Origin: Sphingopyxis macrogoltabida
Lineage (GTDB): Bacteria > Pseudomonadota > Alphaproteobacteria > Sphingomonadales > Sphingomonadaceae
Direction: 5' to 3'
DNA length: 64,000 nt
Assembly: GCA_003241685.1 (NCBI GenBank)
Contig: QFPJ01000013.1
Span: 115,549-179,548, forward strand
The position numbers were made by a program, and so were the translations under genes. A model generated the notes under the pieces. The model searched no databases, was not told the DNA's origin, and saw only the letters and a list, made by a program, of their open reading frames with translations. Each line of letters begins with the position of its first letter. Position 1 is the stretch's first letter. Positions 9,857-19,723 of this stretch are shown here, piece after piece.

Positions 9857-11632
9857 ATGACCGAAGCTGTCGCAACCGGCGCCGCCGCCGATTCGCCCCC
9901 CATATCATCCCGCATCTCCGCTCGCCTCGACGACAGTGATCCACCCTGGCCGCCGCGTCCGTGGATCATGGCGGCGATCTGTGCCGTCGCGGGGCTGATC
10001 TTTCACATGCTCGTCGACCGCCAATATGTCGCGGAACCGGCGCCGTTGCTCGACGCATTGGCGGCCTTCGTCGGCATCGCGACCATCGTCTTCGTGCTGG
10101 GGGTCGAACGGCGCCGCTGGCACTGGGCGCTGGGCTTCGCGCTGCTGTGGGGCGCGGTGATGGGCCTGATCGCGTGGCATTCGGCGGGCTATAATATCGG
10201 CGGGTCGCCCTTCGAATGGCCCTTCTGGTCCGGCGTCCTGGCGGTTCTGGTCGCCACGCCGCTGTTCCAGACGCGCCGCGACGTCGCGCCCGACGCGCGG
10301 TTCTGGAAGCTGTGGACGATGCCCTATGAGCGGCTGCACAGCCATGCGTGGACCGATGCGGTGATCGGGGCGGCGGCGCTCGTGTTCGTCGGCGTCACCT
10401 TCCTGCTCGTCGTGCTGATCGGGCAGATGTTTCAGCTGATCGGGATCGACCTGATCCAGAATCTGCTCAACGACGAATGGTTCGGGTGGATGCTCGCCGG
10501 ATCGGCCTTCGGCGGCGCGGTCGGCCTGCTGCGCGAGCGCGACGGGCTGGTCGCGACGTTGCAGCGGCTGGTGATGATCGTGCTGGCGGTGCTCGCGCCG
10601 GTGCTGGCCGCCGCGCTGCTGCTGTTCCTGCTGTCGCTGATCGGCACCGGGCTGCAAAAGCTTTGGGATTCGGGCTTTTCGACCGCGGCGCTGATGCTGG
10701 CGGCGGCGGCGTTCGCGGTGCTGCTGCTCAACGCGGCGATCGGCAACGGGCGCGAGGAACGGTCGGCCAATCGGCTGTTGCAGGTGGCGGCCGCCGCGCT
10801 GGCGATCGCGGTTCTGCCGCTGGCGGTCATCGCCTGTTATTCGATGCATCTGCGCGTCGTGCAATATGGCTGGACGCCCGAACGCATATGGGGCGTGATC
10901 GCGGCGATCGTCGCGCTCGCCTATGGCGCGGCGGGGCTGTGGTCGGTCGTGCGCGGCCGGCATGATTTCGACGATCTGCTGCGGCCGTTGCAGCAACGCC
11001 TTGCGATCGGGCTGATGCTGCTCGCGGCTTTCCTGGCGCTGCCGATCCTCGATTTCGGGGCGATTTCGGCGCGCGATCAACTGGCGCGATTGACGTCGGG
11101 CGCGACCAGGGCGGAGAAATTCGACTGGGCGGCGATGGCTTTCGATTTCGGGCCGGCCGGGCGTTCCGCCCTGCGCGACATGCGCGATTCGCCGCAGCAG
11201 GCACGGGCGGACGCCGCGAAGGCCGCGCTGGCGGCGCGCAATCGCTGGGACATCGACGGTCCGCGCGGGCCGGCATTGCTGAAACCCTTTGCGGAGCGTT
11301 TGCGCTTCATTCCCGCCGACCGCCCGCTGCCGGCTGAGGCGACCGAACGCTTGTCGCAAAGCTATATGTGCAACCGGGCCAAGGCGTGCGTCGCCATCTG
11401 GCTGGCCGACGACCGGATCGGCGTGGTCGGACAGGTCGAGCCGGGCGACGCGTTGCAGGTCGATTTCCTGTCGCGGACCGCCGATGGGAAATGGGTGCAG
11501 GGCGACCCCGCGCGACCGCGCCGCGCGGATCGGCCGGGGCTCGACCTTTCCACCGCGCGGGTTGCGGTCGAGACAATCGAGCAGCGGCGGATCGTCGTCG
11601 ATGGCGCGGCCGAATCGGGCAGCTTCGATTAG
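9857..11632 (+). CDS. DUF4153 polytopic membrane protein
   Basis: A protein of about 591 aa with at least ten hydrophobic helices over the first two thirds and a soluble C-terminal part of about 200 residues. The WTMPYERLHSHAWTDAVIG stretch and the helix pattern match DUF4153 proteins, of unknown role. The start is uncertain: ATG codons at 9848 and 9857 are both possible and neither has a clear ribosome binding site. It lies divergent from the DUF3089 gene and 64 nt before gatC. Confidence 0.75.
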   Translation: MTEAVATGAAADSPPISSRISARLDDSDPPWPPRPWIMAAICAVAGLIFHMLVDRQYVAEPAPLLDALAAFVGIATIVFVLGVERRRWHWALGFALLWGAVMGLIAWHSAGYNIGGSPFEWPFWSGVLAVLVATPLFQTRRDVAPDARFWKLWTMPYERLHSHAWTDAVIGAAALVFVGVTFLLVVLIGQMFQLIGIDLIQNLLNDEWFGWMLAGSAFGGAVGLLRERDGLVATLQRLVMIVLAVLAPVLAAALLLFLLSLIGTGLQKLWDSGFSTAALMLAAAAFAVLLLNAAIGNGREERSANRLLQVAAAALAIAVLPLAVIACYSMHLRVVQYGWTPERIWGVIAAIVALAYGAAGLWSVVRGRHDFDDLLRPLQQRLAIGLMLLAAFLALPILDFGAISARDQLARLTSGATRAEKFDWAAMAFDFGPAGRSALRDMRDSPQQARADAAKAALAARNRWDIDGPRGPALLKPFAERLRFIPADRPLPAEATERLSQSYMCNRAKACVAIWLADDRIGVVGQVEPGDALQVDFLSRTADGKWVQGDPARPRRADRPGLDLSTARVAVETIEQRRIVVDGAAESGSFD

Positions 11633-11696
11633 CCGCCGCTTGAAGCGCGCCGGACAGGATGCTAGCGGCGCAGCTTCTCCCGCAAAGGCAAGATGA

Positions 11697-11999
11697 ATGG
11701 CAATCGATCAGGCAACGGTAAGGAAGATCGCGTCGCTGGCGCGCATCGCGATCAGCGATGCGGAAGCCGCCGCGATGGAAGGCGAATTGAACGGCATCCT
11801 CGGCTGGGTCGAGCAACTCGGCGAGGTCGATGTGACCGGGGTCGAGCCGATGACCGCGGTGATCCCCAACACGCTCCGTCTGCGCGACGATGTCGTCGAC
11901 GCCGACCCGCTGACCGGCGGCAACCGCCGCGACGATATTCTCGCCAATGCGCCCGCGCCGCAGCACGGCTTTTTCGGCGTGCCGAAGGTGATCGAATAA
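11697..11999 (+). CDS. gatC: Asp/Glu-tRNA amidotransferase subunit C
   Basis: A 100-aa GatC, the small subunit that holds GatA and GatB together in the enzyme that amidates misacylated Glu-tRNA(Gln) and Asp-tRNA(Asn). Typical features are the [17 protein letters not shown] start, the [13 protein letters not shown] helix and the VEPMTAV segment. It is the first gene of gatCAB, and its stop codon shares a base with the gatA start (TAATG). Confidence 0.95.
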   Translation: MAIDQATVRKIASLARIAISDAEAAAMEGELNGILGWVEQLGEVDVTGVEPMTAVIPNTLRLRDDVVDADPLTGGNRRDDILANAPAPQHGFFGVPKVIE

Positions 12000-13480
12000 T
12001 GACCGAGCTTACAAACCTGACCGTCGCCGAGATCCGCGACGGACACCGCGCGGGCGATTTCAGCGCCGTCGAGGTCGCCGAGGCGTTCAACGCCAATGTC
12101 GCGGGCGCCAAGGCGCTCAATGCGTTCATCGTCGAAACCCCCGACCATGCGATCGCGGCGGCGAAGGCGGCCGATGCCGACCGCGCCGCCGGGACGCTGA
12201 AGCCGCTGTCGGGCGTGCCGATCGGGATGAAGGACCTGTTCGCGACGAACGGCGTCCAGACGACCGCGGCGAGCCACATGCTCGAAGGTTTTGTCCCGCG
12301 CTATGAATCGACCGTTTCGCAGAAATTGTGGGACGCGGGTTGCGGGATGCTGGGCAAGCTGAACCTCGACCAGTTCGCGATGGGATCGTCGAACGAAACG
12401 TCTTACTTTGGCAATGTGATCAGCCCGTGGAAACGCAACGATGGCGGTAACGCGGCGCTCGCGCCGGGCGGATCGTCGGGCGGGTCTTCGTCGGCGATCG
12501 CGGCGCGGCTGTGCCCCGCGGCGACCGGCACCGACACCGGCGGCTCGATCCGCCAGCCCGCGGCTTTCACGGGCATTTCGGGGATCAAGCCGACCTATGG
12601 CCGCTGCTCGCGCTGGGGCATCGTGGCGTTCGCCAGCTCGCTCGATCAGGCGGGGCCGATGGCGCGCGACGTCCGCGACTGCGCGATCATGCTGGAAAAT
12701 ATGGCCGGCTTCGATCCGAAGGATGCGACCAGTCTCGACCTGCCGGTGCCCAATTGGGAAGCGGCTTTGTCGAGCGATCTCCAGGGCAAGACGGTCGGTA
12801 TTCCGAAGGAATATCGCCTGGAGGGTATCGATCCCGACATCGACGCGATGTGGGATGCCGGCATCGCGATGCTGAAGGATGCGGGCGCCGAGGTGGTCGA
12901 GATCAGCCTGCCGCACACGACATATGCGCTTCCCGCTTATTATATCATCGCGCCCGCCGAAGCCTCGTCGAACCTCGCGCGCTATGACGGCGTACGTTAT
13001 GGTCTGCGCGACCTGCCCGAAAAGGCGGGGTTGCAGGACATGTATGCCGCGACGCGCGCCGACGGCTTCGGGCCGGAGGTCAAGCGCCGCATCATGATCG
13101 GCACCTATGTGCTGTCGGCGGGCTTCTACGACGCCTATTATACGCAGGCGCAGAAGGTGCGGACGCTGATTTCGCGCGACTTTGCCGCCGCGTTCGAGAC
13201 GTGCGACGTGATCCTCGCGCCGACCGCGCCGTCGGCGGCGTTCGGGCTGGGCGAAAAGACCGCCGATCCGCTGGCGATGTATCTGAACGACGTGTTCGCG
13301 GTGCCCGCGAGCCTCGCGGGGCTGCCCGCGATGTCGGTCCCCGCGGCGCTCAACCGCGAAGGGCTGCCGCTGGGCCTGCAGATCATCGGCAAGCCGTTCG
13401 ACGAGCAGGGCGTGCTCAACGCCGGACTGGCGATCGAGGAGCGGGCGGGCTTTACGGCGCGGGCGGAGAAGTGGTGGTGA
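11999..13480 (+). CDS. gatA: Asp/Glu-tRNA amidotransferase subunit A
   Basis: A 493-aa amidase-signature subunit that releases ammonia from glutamine. The Ser-cisSer-Lys triad is visible as K78 in [10 protein letters not shown]159 in the [10 protein letters not shown] loop, and S183 in [12 protein letters not shown]. The frame stays open upstream through gatC, but the ATG at 11999, overlapping the gatC stop by one base, gives the expected N-terminus [12 protein letters not shown]. It is separated from gatB by a palindromic repeat. Confidence 0.97.
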   Translation: MTELTNLTVAEIRDGHRAGDFSAVEVAEAFNANVAGAKALNAFIVETPDHAIAAAKAADADRAAGTLKPLSGVPIGMKDLFATNGVQTTAASHMLEGFVPRYESTVSQKLWDAGCGMLGKLNLDQFAMGSSNETSYFGNVISPWKRNDGGNAALAPGGSSGGSSSAIAARLCPAATGTDTGGSIRQPAAFTGISGIKPTYGRCSRWGIVAFASSLDQAGPMARDVRDCAIMLENMAGFDPKDATSLDLPVPNWEAALSSDLQGKTVGIPKEYRLEGIDPDIDAMWDAGIAMLKDAGAEVVEISLPHTTYALPAYYIIAPAEASSNLARYDGVRYGLRDLPEKAGLQDMYAATRADGFGPEVKRRIMIGTYVLSAGFYDAYYTQAQKVRTLISRDFAAAFETCDVILAPTAPSAAFGLGEKTADPLAMYLNDVFAVPASLAGLPAMSVPAALNREGLPLGLQIIGKPFDEQGVLNAGLAIEERAGFTARAEKWW

Positions 13481-13488
13481 TTTAGCGG

Positions 13489-13563
13489 TGTGCTCCCGTG
13501 AAGGCGGGAGCCCAGAGCGGCCTAGCGCCGCCCCGCACTGGATCCCCGCCTTCGCGGGGATAC
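13489..13563. repeat. REP-like double hairpin between gatA and gatB
   Basis: Two palindromes lie head to tail: GCTCCCG...CGGGAGC and ATCCCCGC...GCGGGGAT, separated by about 30 nt. The layout matches the element at 183-266. Its position inside the gatAB transcript could affect mRNA stability; no coding potential. Confidence 0.6.
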
Positions 13564-13578
13564 ATGAAGGAACGAATG

Positions 13579-15045
13579 ATGTCTGATTATCGCATCAAGG
13601 GCGAAACCGGCGAGTGGGAGGTCGTGATCGGCCTTGAGGTCCATGCGCAGGTCACCTCCAACGCCAAGCTGTTCTCCGGCGCCGCGACGGCGTTCGGGGC
13701 GGAGCCGAACACGCAGGTATCGCTCGTCGACGCCGCGATGCCGGGCATGCTGCCGGTGCCGAACCGCGAATGCATCCGCCAGGCGGTGCGCACGGGCATG
13801 GCGATCGAGGCCGAGATCAACAAATGGTCGCGGTTCGACCGCAAGAATTATTTCTACGCCGATCTGCCGCAGGGTTATCAGATTTCGCAGCTTTATCATC
13901 CGCTTGTCGGCGAAGGGTCGCTGACGATCGAGGAAGATGAGAAGGCCGGGATCGCCGAAGCCAAGCGCATCGGGATCGAGCGTATCCATGTCGAGCAGGA
14001 TGCCGGCAAGCTGATGCACGACCAGCATCCGACGATGTCCTATGTCGATCTCAACCGCTCGGGCGTCGCGCTGATGGAGATCGTCTCGCGCCCCGACATG
14101 CGCTCGCCTGCCGAAGCGGGGGCCTATGTACGCAAGCTGCGCGCGATCCTGCGCTATGTCGGATCGTGCGACGGCAATATGGAAGAAGGGTCGATGCGCG
14201 CCGACGTGAATGTCAGCGTGCGGAAGCCCGGAGACGAATTCGGCACGCGCACCGAGACGAAGAACGTCAATTCGGTGCGCTTCGTGATGGCCGTGATCGA
14301 GGGCGAGGCGAAGCGCCAGGTCGAACTGATCGAGAGCGGCGGCACGGTGGTGCAGGAAACGCGGCTGTACGATCCCGACCGCAACGAAACGCGATCGATG
14401 CGGTCGAAGGAAGATGCGCACGACTATCGCTATTTCCCCGATCCCGACCTGTTGCCGCTCGAACTCGACGATGCGTTTCTGACCGAATGCCGCGAGTCCT
14501 TGCCCGAACTGCCCGACGCCAAGCGCGCGCGCTATCTGGCGGCGGGCATCTCCGCCTATAATGCCGACGTGCTGACCGCCGAGGTCGAAAGCGCGCTGTG
14601 GTTCGATGCGTTGCTGGCGACGGGCGCAAAGCCCGTGGCCGCGGCCAACTGGGTGACGAGCGAGTTGTTCGGCGCGCTCAACCGGCTCGGCAAAAGCTTC
14701 GGGGATTGTCCGGTCAGCGCCGCGCAGGCGGGCGAACTGCTCGGCCTTGTCGCCGACGGCACCATCTCGGGCACCATCGCGAAGCAGGTGTTCGAGAAGA
14801 TGCTGGACACCGGCGACGGCGCCGCCGCGATCGTCGACCGCGAGGGGCTGAAGCAGACCAGCGATACCGGCGCGATCGAGGCCGAGATCGCCAAGGTGCT
14901 CGCCGCCAATGCCGACAAGGTCGCGCAGTATAAGGGCGGCAAGGAAGCGCTGTTCGGCTTCTTCGTCGGTCAGACGATGAAGGCGATGCAGGGCAAGGCC
15001 AATCCGCAGGTGGTCAACGAACTGCTGAAAAAAGCCCTCGGCTGA
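13579..15045 (+). CDS. gatB: Asp/Glu-tRNA amidotransferase subunit B
   Basis: A 488-aa GatB, the kinase-like subunit that activates the misacylated tRNA with ATP. The GLEVHAQ start region, the [18 protein letters not shown] motif and the C-terminal YqeY-like domain ending [14 protein letters not shown] are all present. I chose the ATG at 13579, 7 nt after AAGGA; ATG codons at 13564 and 13576 are in frame but worse placed. It completes gatCAB, needed in organisms that lack GlnRS and/or AsnRS. Confidence 0.97.
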   Translation: MSDYRIKGETGEWEVVIGLEVHAQVTSNAKLFSGAATAFGAEPNTQVSLVDAAMPGMLPVPNRECIRQAVRTGMAIEAEINKWSRFDRKNYFYADLPQGYQISQLYHPLVGEGSLTIEEDEKAGIAEAKRIGIERIHVEQDAGKLMHDQHPTMSYVDLNRSGVALMEIVSRPDMRSPAEAGAYVRKLRAILRYVGSCDGNMEEGSMRADVNVSVRKPGDEFGTRTETKNVNSVRFVMAVIEGEAKRQVELIESGGTVVQETRLYDPDRNETRSMRSKEDAHDYRYFPDPDLLPLELDDAFLTECRESLPELPDAKRARYLAAGISAYNADVLTAEVESALWFDALLATGAKPVAAANWVTSELFGALNRLGKSFGDCPVSAAQAGELLGLVADGTISGTIAKQVFEKMLDTGDGAAAIVDREGLKQTSDTGAIEAEIAKVLAANADKVAQYKGGKEALFGFFVGQTMKAMQGKANPQVVNELLKKALG

Positions 15046-15064
15046 TCGGCCGATCGGCTGGCGT

Positions 15065-15089
15065 CCCGATCAGGTCAGATCTGATCGGG
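15065..15089. terminator. Hairpin between gatB and the convergent small gene
   Basis: A perfect 9-bp inverted repeat (CCCGATCAG, 15065-15073, with 15081-15089) around a 7-nt loop. It lies 20 nt after gatB and overlaps the stop of the minus-strand gene. There is no T run, so its strength as a terminator is uncertain. Confidence 0.45.
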
Positions 15090-15272
15090 CGGCACCTCGC
15101 TCGGCGTCTGACCGGGTGCGTCAAAGTCGCCGCCGCCGGGTCTGCCGGGTATCTCCACCGGCTGTCCGGCCGGGTCTTCGAGCGGGGTCGGCTGCACCGG
15201 ACTTTCGGGCGGCGCCTGCGGCTCGATCGTGTCGGGCTTGGGCTTCGGATAGGGGTCGGGGCCGTTCGTCAT
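15075..15272 (-). CDS. Small proline-rich hypothetical protein
   Basis: A 65-aa protein, about a quarter proline, with repeats such as YPKPKPD and PPESPVQPTPLEDP, and no membrane segment. Such peptides are usually disordered. AAGGAGA lies 7 nt before the ATG at 15272 and directly abuts the ATG at 15278, so the inner ATG is the better start. No function can be assigned. Confidence 0.6.
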   Translation of the reverse strand: MTNGPDPYPKPKPDTIEPQAPPESPVQPTPLEDPAGQPVEIPGRPGGGDFDAPGQTPSEVPPDQI

Positions 15273-15450
15273 CGTCATTCTCCTTGCCCGATCAACGAAT
15301 GGACGCGGGGCATGTTCCGGCCGCCGGACGGGGCGGGAAAGAGGGGCTTTGTGCCCTTGCCCTTGCCCGCGCGTCTGCTATAGCCGCGCCCGGCCCGCAC
15401 GGGCGTGCGCGCCAGCGCACGATGCCGTGCACCCCGGCCGAAAGCTGTAA

Positions 15451-15535
15451 GCGGGCGTGGCGGAATTGGTAGACGCGCTGGTTTTAGGTACCAGTATCGC
15501 AAGATGTGGGGGTTCGAGTCCCTTCGCCCGCACCA
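15451..15535 (+). tRNA. tRNA-Leu (anticodon TAG)
   Basis: The acceptor stem GCGGGCG pairs with CGCCCGC and an encoded ACCA ends the gene. The anticodon loop inside CTGG...CCAG carries TAG, reading CUN leucine codons. A long variable arm and the GGTTCGAGTCC T-arm fit a class II tRNA of 85 nt. Confidence 0.95.
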
Positions 15536-15640
15536 CCTTCGCGAGCAGCAGGCCGGGACGCAAGGGAACGGACACAAGGGACTCTCGCCTGCCGGGCGGG
15601 GTTCGGACAAGAGATTTTGAGCAAGGATAAGACCAAGGCA

Positions 15641-17227
15641 ATGAACACCGTCGAAACGCTGAACGAAGGGCTGAAGCGCGAATATCGCCTGACCATCACC
15701 GCGAAGGACATCGACGCGCGGGTCGATGACGAAGTGAAGGCGGTCGCGCCGACCGTGCGGATGCCCGGCTTTCGTCCCGGCAAGGTTCCGCCGAACCTGA
15801 TCCGCAAGATGCATGGCGAGGCGCTGAGCGCCGACGCGCTGAACAAGGCGATCGATCAGGGGGTCAAGGACCTGATGGCGAAGGAAAAGCTGCGCCCGGC
15901 GATCCAGCCCGGCGTGACGCTGGCCGACGGATATGAACGCGGCAAGGATGCCGAACTGACCGTCGCGCTGGAAGTGCTGCCCGAAATCGCCGCGCCGTCG
16001 ATCGACGGACTGAAGCTGGAGCGGCTGACCGTCCCCGCCGACGACAAGGCGGTGATGGCGAAGATCGAGGAATTCGCCGCCCAGATGAAGCGTTTCGAGG
16101 AAGCGCCGAAGACCAGGAAGGCCGCGACCGGCGATCAGGTCATCATCGACTTCGCCGGCAGCGTCGATGGCGTCGCCTTTGACGGCGGCACGGGCGAGGA
16201 CATGGCGGTCGAGATCGGTTCGGGCCAGCTGATCCCCGGTTTCGAGGATCAGCTCGTCGGCGCCAAGGTCGGGGACGAAAAGACGATCAAGGTCAGCTTC
16301 CCCGACGACTATCCGGTCGAAAATCTGAAGGGCAAGCCCGCCGAATTCGCCATCACGGTGAAGGAAGTGAAGGTTCCGGCCGCGTCGAAGATCGACGACG
16401 AATTTGCCACCTCGCTCGGCCTCGAAAGCCTCGACAAGCTGAAAGAGTTGATGAAGGATCAGGTCGAACAGGAACTGAACGGCCTGACGCGCACCTATAT
16501 GAAGCGCAAGCTGCTCGACCAGCTCGCCGCCGCCCATGATTTCGACGTGCCGCCGACGATGGTCGAGGCCGAGTTCGGCCAGATCTGGCAGCAGCTCGAG
16601 CATGAAGCGAGCCACGAAGCCGATCCCGAAGCCGCGAAGGCCGAACTGGAAAAGGATCGCGACGAATATCGCGCCATCGCGGTGCGCCGCGTTCGTCTGG
16701 GCCTGCTCCTGTCGGAAATCGGCCAGGCGCATGGCGTGCAGGTCAGCAACCAGGAAATGCAGCGCCTGGTGATGCAGGCCGCGCAGCAGTATCGCCCCGA
16801 AGATCGCCAGCGCTTCGTCGAATATGTCCAGCAGGACGCACTCGCCGCGGCGCAGCTGCGCGCGCCGCTGTACGAGGACAAGGTCGTCGACTTCCTGTTC
16901 GAAAAGGCCGAGATCAGCGACCGCGAAACCACGCGCGAGGAACTGGAAGCCGCGATCGAGGCCGAGGATGACGGCCATGTGCACGGCCCCGGCTGCGGTC
17001 ACGACCATGACCATGATCACAAGCCCGCCAAAAAGGCGGCCGCGAAGAAGCCCGCGGCCAAGAAGGATGCGGTGAAGGAAGACGCCAAGGCCGACGACGC
17101 CCCCGCCAAGAAGGCGCCGGCGAAGAAGGCGGCGGCGCCCAAGGCCGAAGCGGCCGAAAAGCCCGCGGCCGCCAAAAAGGCTCCGGCGAAAAAGGCTCCC
17201 GCCAAGAAGTCGGCCGCGGCCGAATAA
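15641..17227 (+). CDS. tig: Trigger factor with His-rich and Lys/Ala-rich tail
   Basis: A 528-aa ribosome-bound chaperone. The ribosome-docking motif region MPGFRPGKVPPNLIRK is near residues 40-55. A PPIase (FKBP-like) domain follows around 150-245 (GDQVIIDFAGSVDG), then the helical arm domain. Beyond the usual end of the family (about residue 440) lies a His cluster, GHDHDHDH, and then about 65 residues of AKKAPAKKA-type repeats like histone H1 tails. The ATG at 15641 gives the standard MNTVETLNEGLKREY start. It is followed by a strong terminator, so it is probably monocistronic. Confidence 0.96.
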   Translation: MNTVETLNEGLKREYRLTITAKDIDARVDDEVKAVAPTVRMPGFRPGKVPPNLIRKMHGEALSADALNKAIDQGVKDLMAKEKLRPAIQPGVTLADGYERGKDAELTVALEVLPEIAAPSIDGLKLERLTVPADDKAVMAKIEEFAAQMKRFEEAPKTRKAATGDQVIIDFAGSVDGVAFDGGTGEDMAVEIGSGQLIPGFEDQLVGAKVGDEKTIKVSFPDDYPVENLKGKPAEFAITVKEVKVPAASKIDDEFATSLGLESLDKLKELMKDQVEQELNGLTRTYMKRKLLDQLAAAHDFDVPPTMVEAEFGQIWQQLEHEASHEADPEAAKAELEKDRDEYRAIAVRRVRLGLLLSEIGQAHGVQVSNQEMQRLVMQAAQQYRPEDRQRFVEYVQQDALAAAQLRAPLYEDKVVDFLFEKAEISDRETTREELEAAIEAEDDGHVHGPGCGHDHDHDHKPAKKAAAKKPAAKKDAVKEDAKADDAPAKKAPAKKAAAPKAEAAEKPAAAKKAPAKKAPAKKSAAAE

Positions 17228-17246
17228 GCGCGGCATCTGCGAAACG

Positions 17247-17285
17247 AAAAGGCCGGGTGGAGGAGGCTCCACCCGGCCTTTTTCA
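17247..17285. terminator. Strong terminator after tig
   Basis: An 11-bp perfect stem (17251-17261 with 17268-17278) has AAAA before it and TTTTT after it, so it can work in both directions. It lies about 20 nt after the tig stop. Confidence 0.9.
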
Positions 17286-17385
17286 TGGCCGCTTGCCGGG
17301 CGGCCGAAAGGGTGCCGGTTGGTGGTGGCTAGCCGTTCCATCCGCGATTTCGGCATCCCGGACTTGATCCCGCACCATGTTTATG

Positions 17386-17488
17386 CGTCATTGCGACCCC
17401 GCGAAAGCCGGGGGAAGCCATCTCCGGCCATCGGCCTGCCTTGTCGATCGCTGAAGATTGCTTCGTCGCTGCGCTCCTCGCAATGACG
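17386..17488. repeat. Dispersed intergenic repeat
   Basis: The element has inverted ends CGTCATTGCGA (17386-17396) and TCGCAATGACG (17478-17488) around a GC-rich core. Half of the same right end occurs at 8485-8496. It is most of the 383-nt stretch between tig and the GNAT gene; I see no gene there. Confidence 0.6.
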
Positions 17489-17610
17489 AAACGGGACGGC
17501 GCGACGGATCAAACGGGATCATCGCCGATCAAGCCTGCCCCGAGCGTGTCGAAGCGCCCGGCGGACGATGATGGCGGGGGGCGTTCGGCCGGTCGCGGCT
17601 GTTCGGTGAA

Positions 17611-18213
17611 TCAGGTCGCGGGATGCGGGAGGTTGCGCGTCCAATATTGCAGATGATGCGGCTCGTCCGCCGCCCCGCCCACCGTTTGCCAGTCGAACCG
17701 GGCCGTCACGCCGGGCAACGGCGCATAGCCGCGTCCGCGCCAGAAACCGTCGAGCGGCCGGTACCCCGCCGGGCGCCGCGGATCGTCGGCGGGCCGGATG
17801 ACGCTGCAAAAAGCGGCATGGACGGCGCCCTTGGCGCGTGCCTGCGCCTCGCGGTGGTCGAAGAAGGCATGGCCGATGCCCTGGCCGCGCCAGGCGTCGA
17901 GCAGAACCGACTCGCCGAAATAGAAAGTGCGCGCGACGTCGAATCCCGCCGCCGCGAGAGGGTCGCGCCATGCCGCGTCCTGCGCGGCGAGCGGGGCGGC
18001 GGTGGCGGCGCCGACGATCGTCGGTCCATCGCGCGCGACCACGATGACGGCGCCCGCCGTGCGCGCGAAATCCGCGAGATAGCCGGCTTCATAGTCGGGG
18101 TCGCCGTCGTAGAGATAGGGAAAGTCGCGGAACACCGCGATCCGCAGCCGGGCGAGCGCGGGAATGACGTCGGCCAGCCCATCGCCGGTGACCGGCGTGA
18201 CGGTTATGGTCAT
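17611..18213 (-). CDS. GNAT-family N-acetyltransferase
   Basis: A 200-aa protein with the acetyl-CoA-binding motif RGQGIGHAFF of the GNAT fold after a strand ending FYFGESVLL. The N-terminal LARLRIAVFRDFPYLYDGD segment is seen in a subgroup of uncharacterised acetyltransferases. The substrate is unknown. The start ATG overlaps the stop of the upstream SnoaL gene (ATGA), so the two are co-translated. Confidence 0.85.
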   Translation of the reverse strand: MTITVTPVTGDGLADVIPALARLRIAVFRDFPYLYDGDPDYEAGYLADFARTAGAVIVVARDGPTIVGAATAAPLAAQDAAWRDPLAAAGFDVARTFYFGESVLLDAWRGQGIGHAFFDHREAQARAKGAVHAAFCSVIRPADDPRRPAGYRPLDGFWRGRGYAPLPGVTARFDWQTVGGAADEPHHLQYWTRNLPHPAT

Positions 18214-18608
18214 GCGCCGACCTGCGCCAGCCAGTCCTGCAAATTATAATAGGTGGTGACGCGGTCGATCCTGCCGTCGGCATTGACCGACAGAAAGGCG
18301 CCGCCGGGCAGGCGATAGGTCTGGCCGTTCGCTTCCGGCAAACCGTCGTCGGTCGACAAATAGGTGCCGTTGACGATGAATTCGGCGGCAGCGCGGCCGC
18401 CTTCCGCAAAGATCACCATGTCGGTCAACTGTTCGCGATAGCATGTCGTCATATGCGCGTTGAATTCGGCGAACAGCGCCTTGCCGTGGCGCGCTTCGCC
18501 CTGATTGACGTCATGGCGCACATCGTCGGCGACGAGCGCCAGCATCGCATCGGTGTCCCCCGCGTTGAAGGCGGCATAATAAGCGGCGACGATATCGCGG
18601 GTGGTCAT
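18210..18608 (-). CDS. SnoaL-like / ketosteroid isomerase-related protein
   Basis: A 132-aa NTF2-like protein starting [24 protein letters not shown], with a conserved DVNQG and a C-terminal [10 protein letters not shown]. This matches the short family annotated as ketosteroid isomerase-related or SnoaL-like. The activity is unknown. It is the first gene of a two-gene unit with the overlapping acetyltransferase. Confidence 0.85.
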   Translation of the reverse strand: MTTRDIVAAYYAAFNAGDTDAMLALVADDVRHDVNQGEARHGKALFAEFNAHMTTCYREQLTDMVIFAEGGRAAAEFIVNGTYLSTDDGLPEANGQTYRLPGGAFLSVNADGRIDRVTTYYNLQDWLAQVGA

Positions 18609-18652
18609 TCTCGTGGGTCCTTGCCGTGCGTGTTTGCGGGAGAGGGAGGGGG

Positions 18653-19270
18653 TCAGATCACGTCCATATTATAGCAGTGCCAGCTGAAGATCGCGGCGGC
18701 GCCGCGGTGCGGGCGCCAGGCTTCGGCAAGCGTGCGCACGATCTTTTCGCTCGGGCGGGCTTCCAGCCCCAATATGCGGCCGACCGCTTCCTGAACCGCC
18801 AGATCGCCGGCCGGCCACACATCCGCGCGCCCTTCGGCGAACAGCAGGTAGATTTCGGCCGACCAGCGGCCGATGCCCTTGACCTTGGTCAGCAGGGCGA
18901 TCGCATCCTCGTCGTCCGCGGGCAGGGCGGCGAAGTCCAGTTCGCCGTCGAGCACCAGTTGCGCCAGGCTTTTGGCATAGCCCTGTTTCTGGGCCGACAG
19001 GCCGCAGGCGCGCAGCGCGTCGAATTCCGCCGCCGCGATCACCTCGGCCGGGCAGCCGGCGCCGAAGCCGGCTTCCAGCCTGTTCCAGATCGACGTCGCG
19101 GCGGCGACGCTGACCTGCTGGCCGACGATGGTGCGGAGCAGGGTGGTATAGCCCGGCTGGCGGATCCGCGGTTCGGGATAGCCCGCATGGCCCAGAGCCC
19201 GCGCGAAACCGGGTTCGCGCGCGGCGAGCGCGTCGATTCCCGCCTTCAGATCGTCTTGGCTCAGACCCAT
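18653..19270 (-). CDS. DNA-3-methyladenine glycosylase II-like (HhH-GPD)
   Basis: A protein of about 205 aa of the AlkA/MagIII branch of helix-hairpin-helix glycosylases that excise alkylated bases. The hairpin reads [18 protein letters not shown] and the catalytic Asp sits in the following [19 protein letters not shown], typical of the family, lies upstream. ATG at 19270 (MGLSQDDLK) is the most natural start; an upstream extension is possible. It is divergent from the ferredoxin gene, 102 nt away. Confidence 0.9.
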   Translation of the reverse strand: MGLSQDDLKAGIDALAAREPGFARALGHAGYPEPRIRQPGYTTLLRTIVGQQVSVAAATSIWNRLEAGFGAGCPAEVIAAAEFDALRACGLSAQKQGYAKSLAQLVLDGELDFAALPADDEDAIALLTKVKGIGRWSAEIYLLFAEGRADVWPAGDLAVQEAVGRILGLEARPSEKIVRTLAEAWRPHRGAAAIFSWHCYNMDVI

Positions 19271-19372
19271 TGGATATTCCCTGTTTGTTCCCGCGATGCC
19301 GCTGTAGCAGTGCTTGATTTGCGGCGCAACGCGCGACATAGCCCACGCGAATCAAATAATATGGGGACGAGC

Positions 19373-19690
19373 ATGGCCAAGCTGATTGTGGTGACGCGTG
19401 ATGGAGCCGAGCATGAAATCGAAGGCGACACCAGCCTGTCCGTGATGGAGAATATCCGCGACGCCGGGTTCGACGAACTGTTGGCGCTGTGCGGCGGCTG
19501 CTGTTCCTGCGCCACCTGTCACGTCCATATCGACGGTGCCGACGCCGCGGCGATCCCGGCGATGAGCGAGGATGAGAACGACCTGCTCGATTCGACGAGC
19601 GACCGCAACGAACATTCGCGCCTGTCGTGTCAGATTCCGTTCACCGATGCGCTCGACGGCCTGCGCGTCCGGATCGCCGAAGAGGATTGA
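19373..19690 (+). CDS. [2Fe-2S] adrenodoxin-type ferredoxin
   Basis: A 105-aa vertebrate/adrenodoxin-class ferredoxin. The cluster ligands fit C40-x5-C46-x2-C49 and C86 in SRLSCQIPF. The acidic region [10 protein letters not shown] after the cluster loop is where redox partners dock. Two additional cysteines (C43, C44) lie inside the cluster loop. Such proteins pass electrons to P450s or Rieske-type oxygenases, and three of the latter occur later in the window, though none is adjacent. ATG at 19373 follows GGGGAC; an in-frame ATG at 19361 is less likely. Confidence 0.92.
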   Translation: MAKLIVVTRDGAEHEIEGDTSLSVMENIRDAGFDELLALCGGCCSCATCHVHIDGADAAAIPAMSEDENDLLDSTSDRNEHSRLSCQIPFTDALDGLRVRIAEED

Positions 19691-19697
19691 TCCGTCG

Positions 19698-19719
19698 GTC
19701 CCGCCGCATCGGGCGGGAC
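19698..19719. terminator. Hairpin between ferredoxin and rlmB
   Basis: An 8-bp stem (GTCCCGCC, 19698-19705, with 19712-19719) lies in the 33-nt gap between convergent genes. There is no T run, so this is only a possible bidirectional terminator. Confidence 0.4.
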
Positions 19720-19723
19720 GCCG

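Noticed and set aside
11693..11998. In-frame upstream extension of gatA through gatC
   Set aside because: GatC occupies this stretch in another frame and the gatA ATG overlaps the gatC stop; the extension has no GatA similarity.
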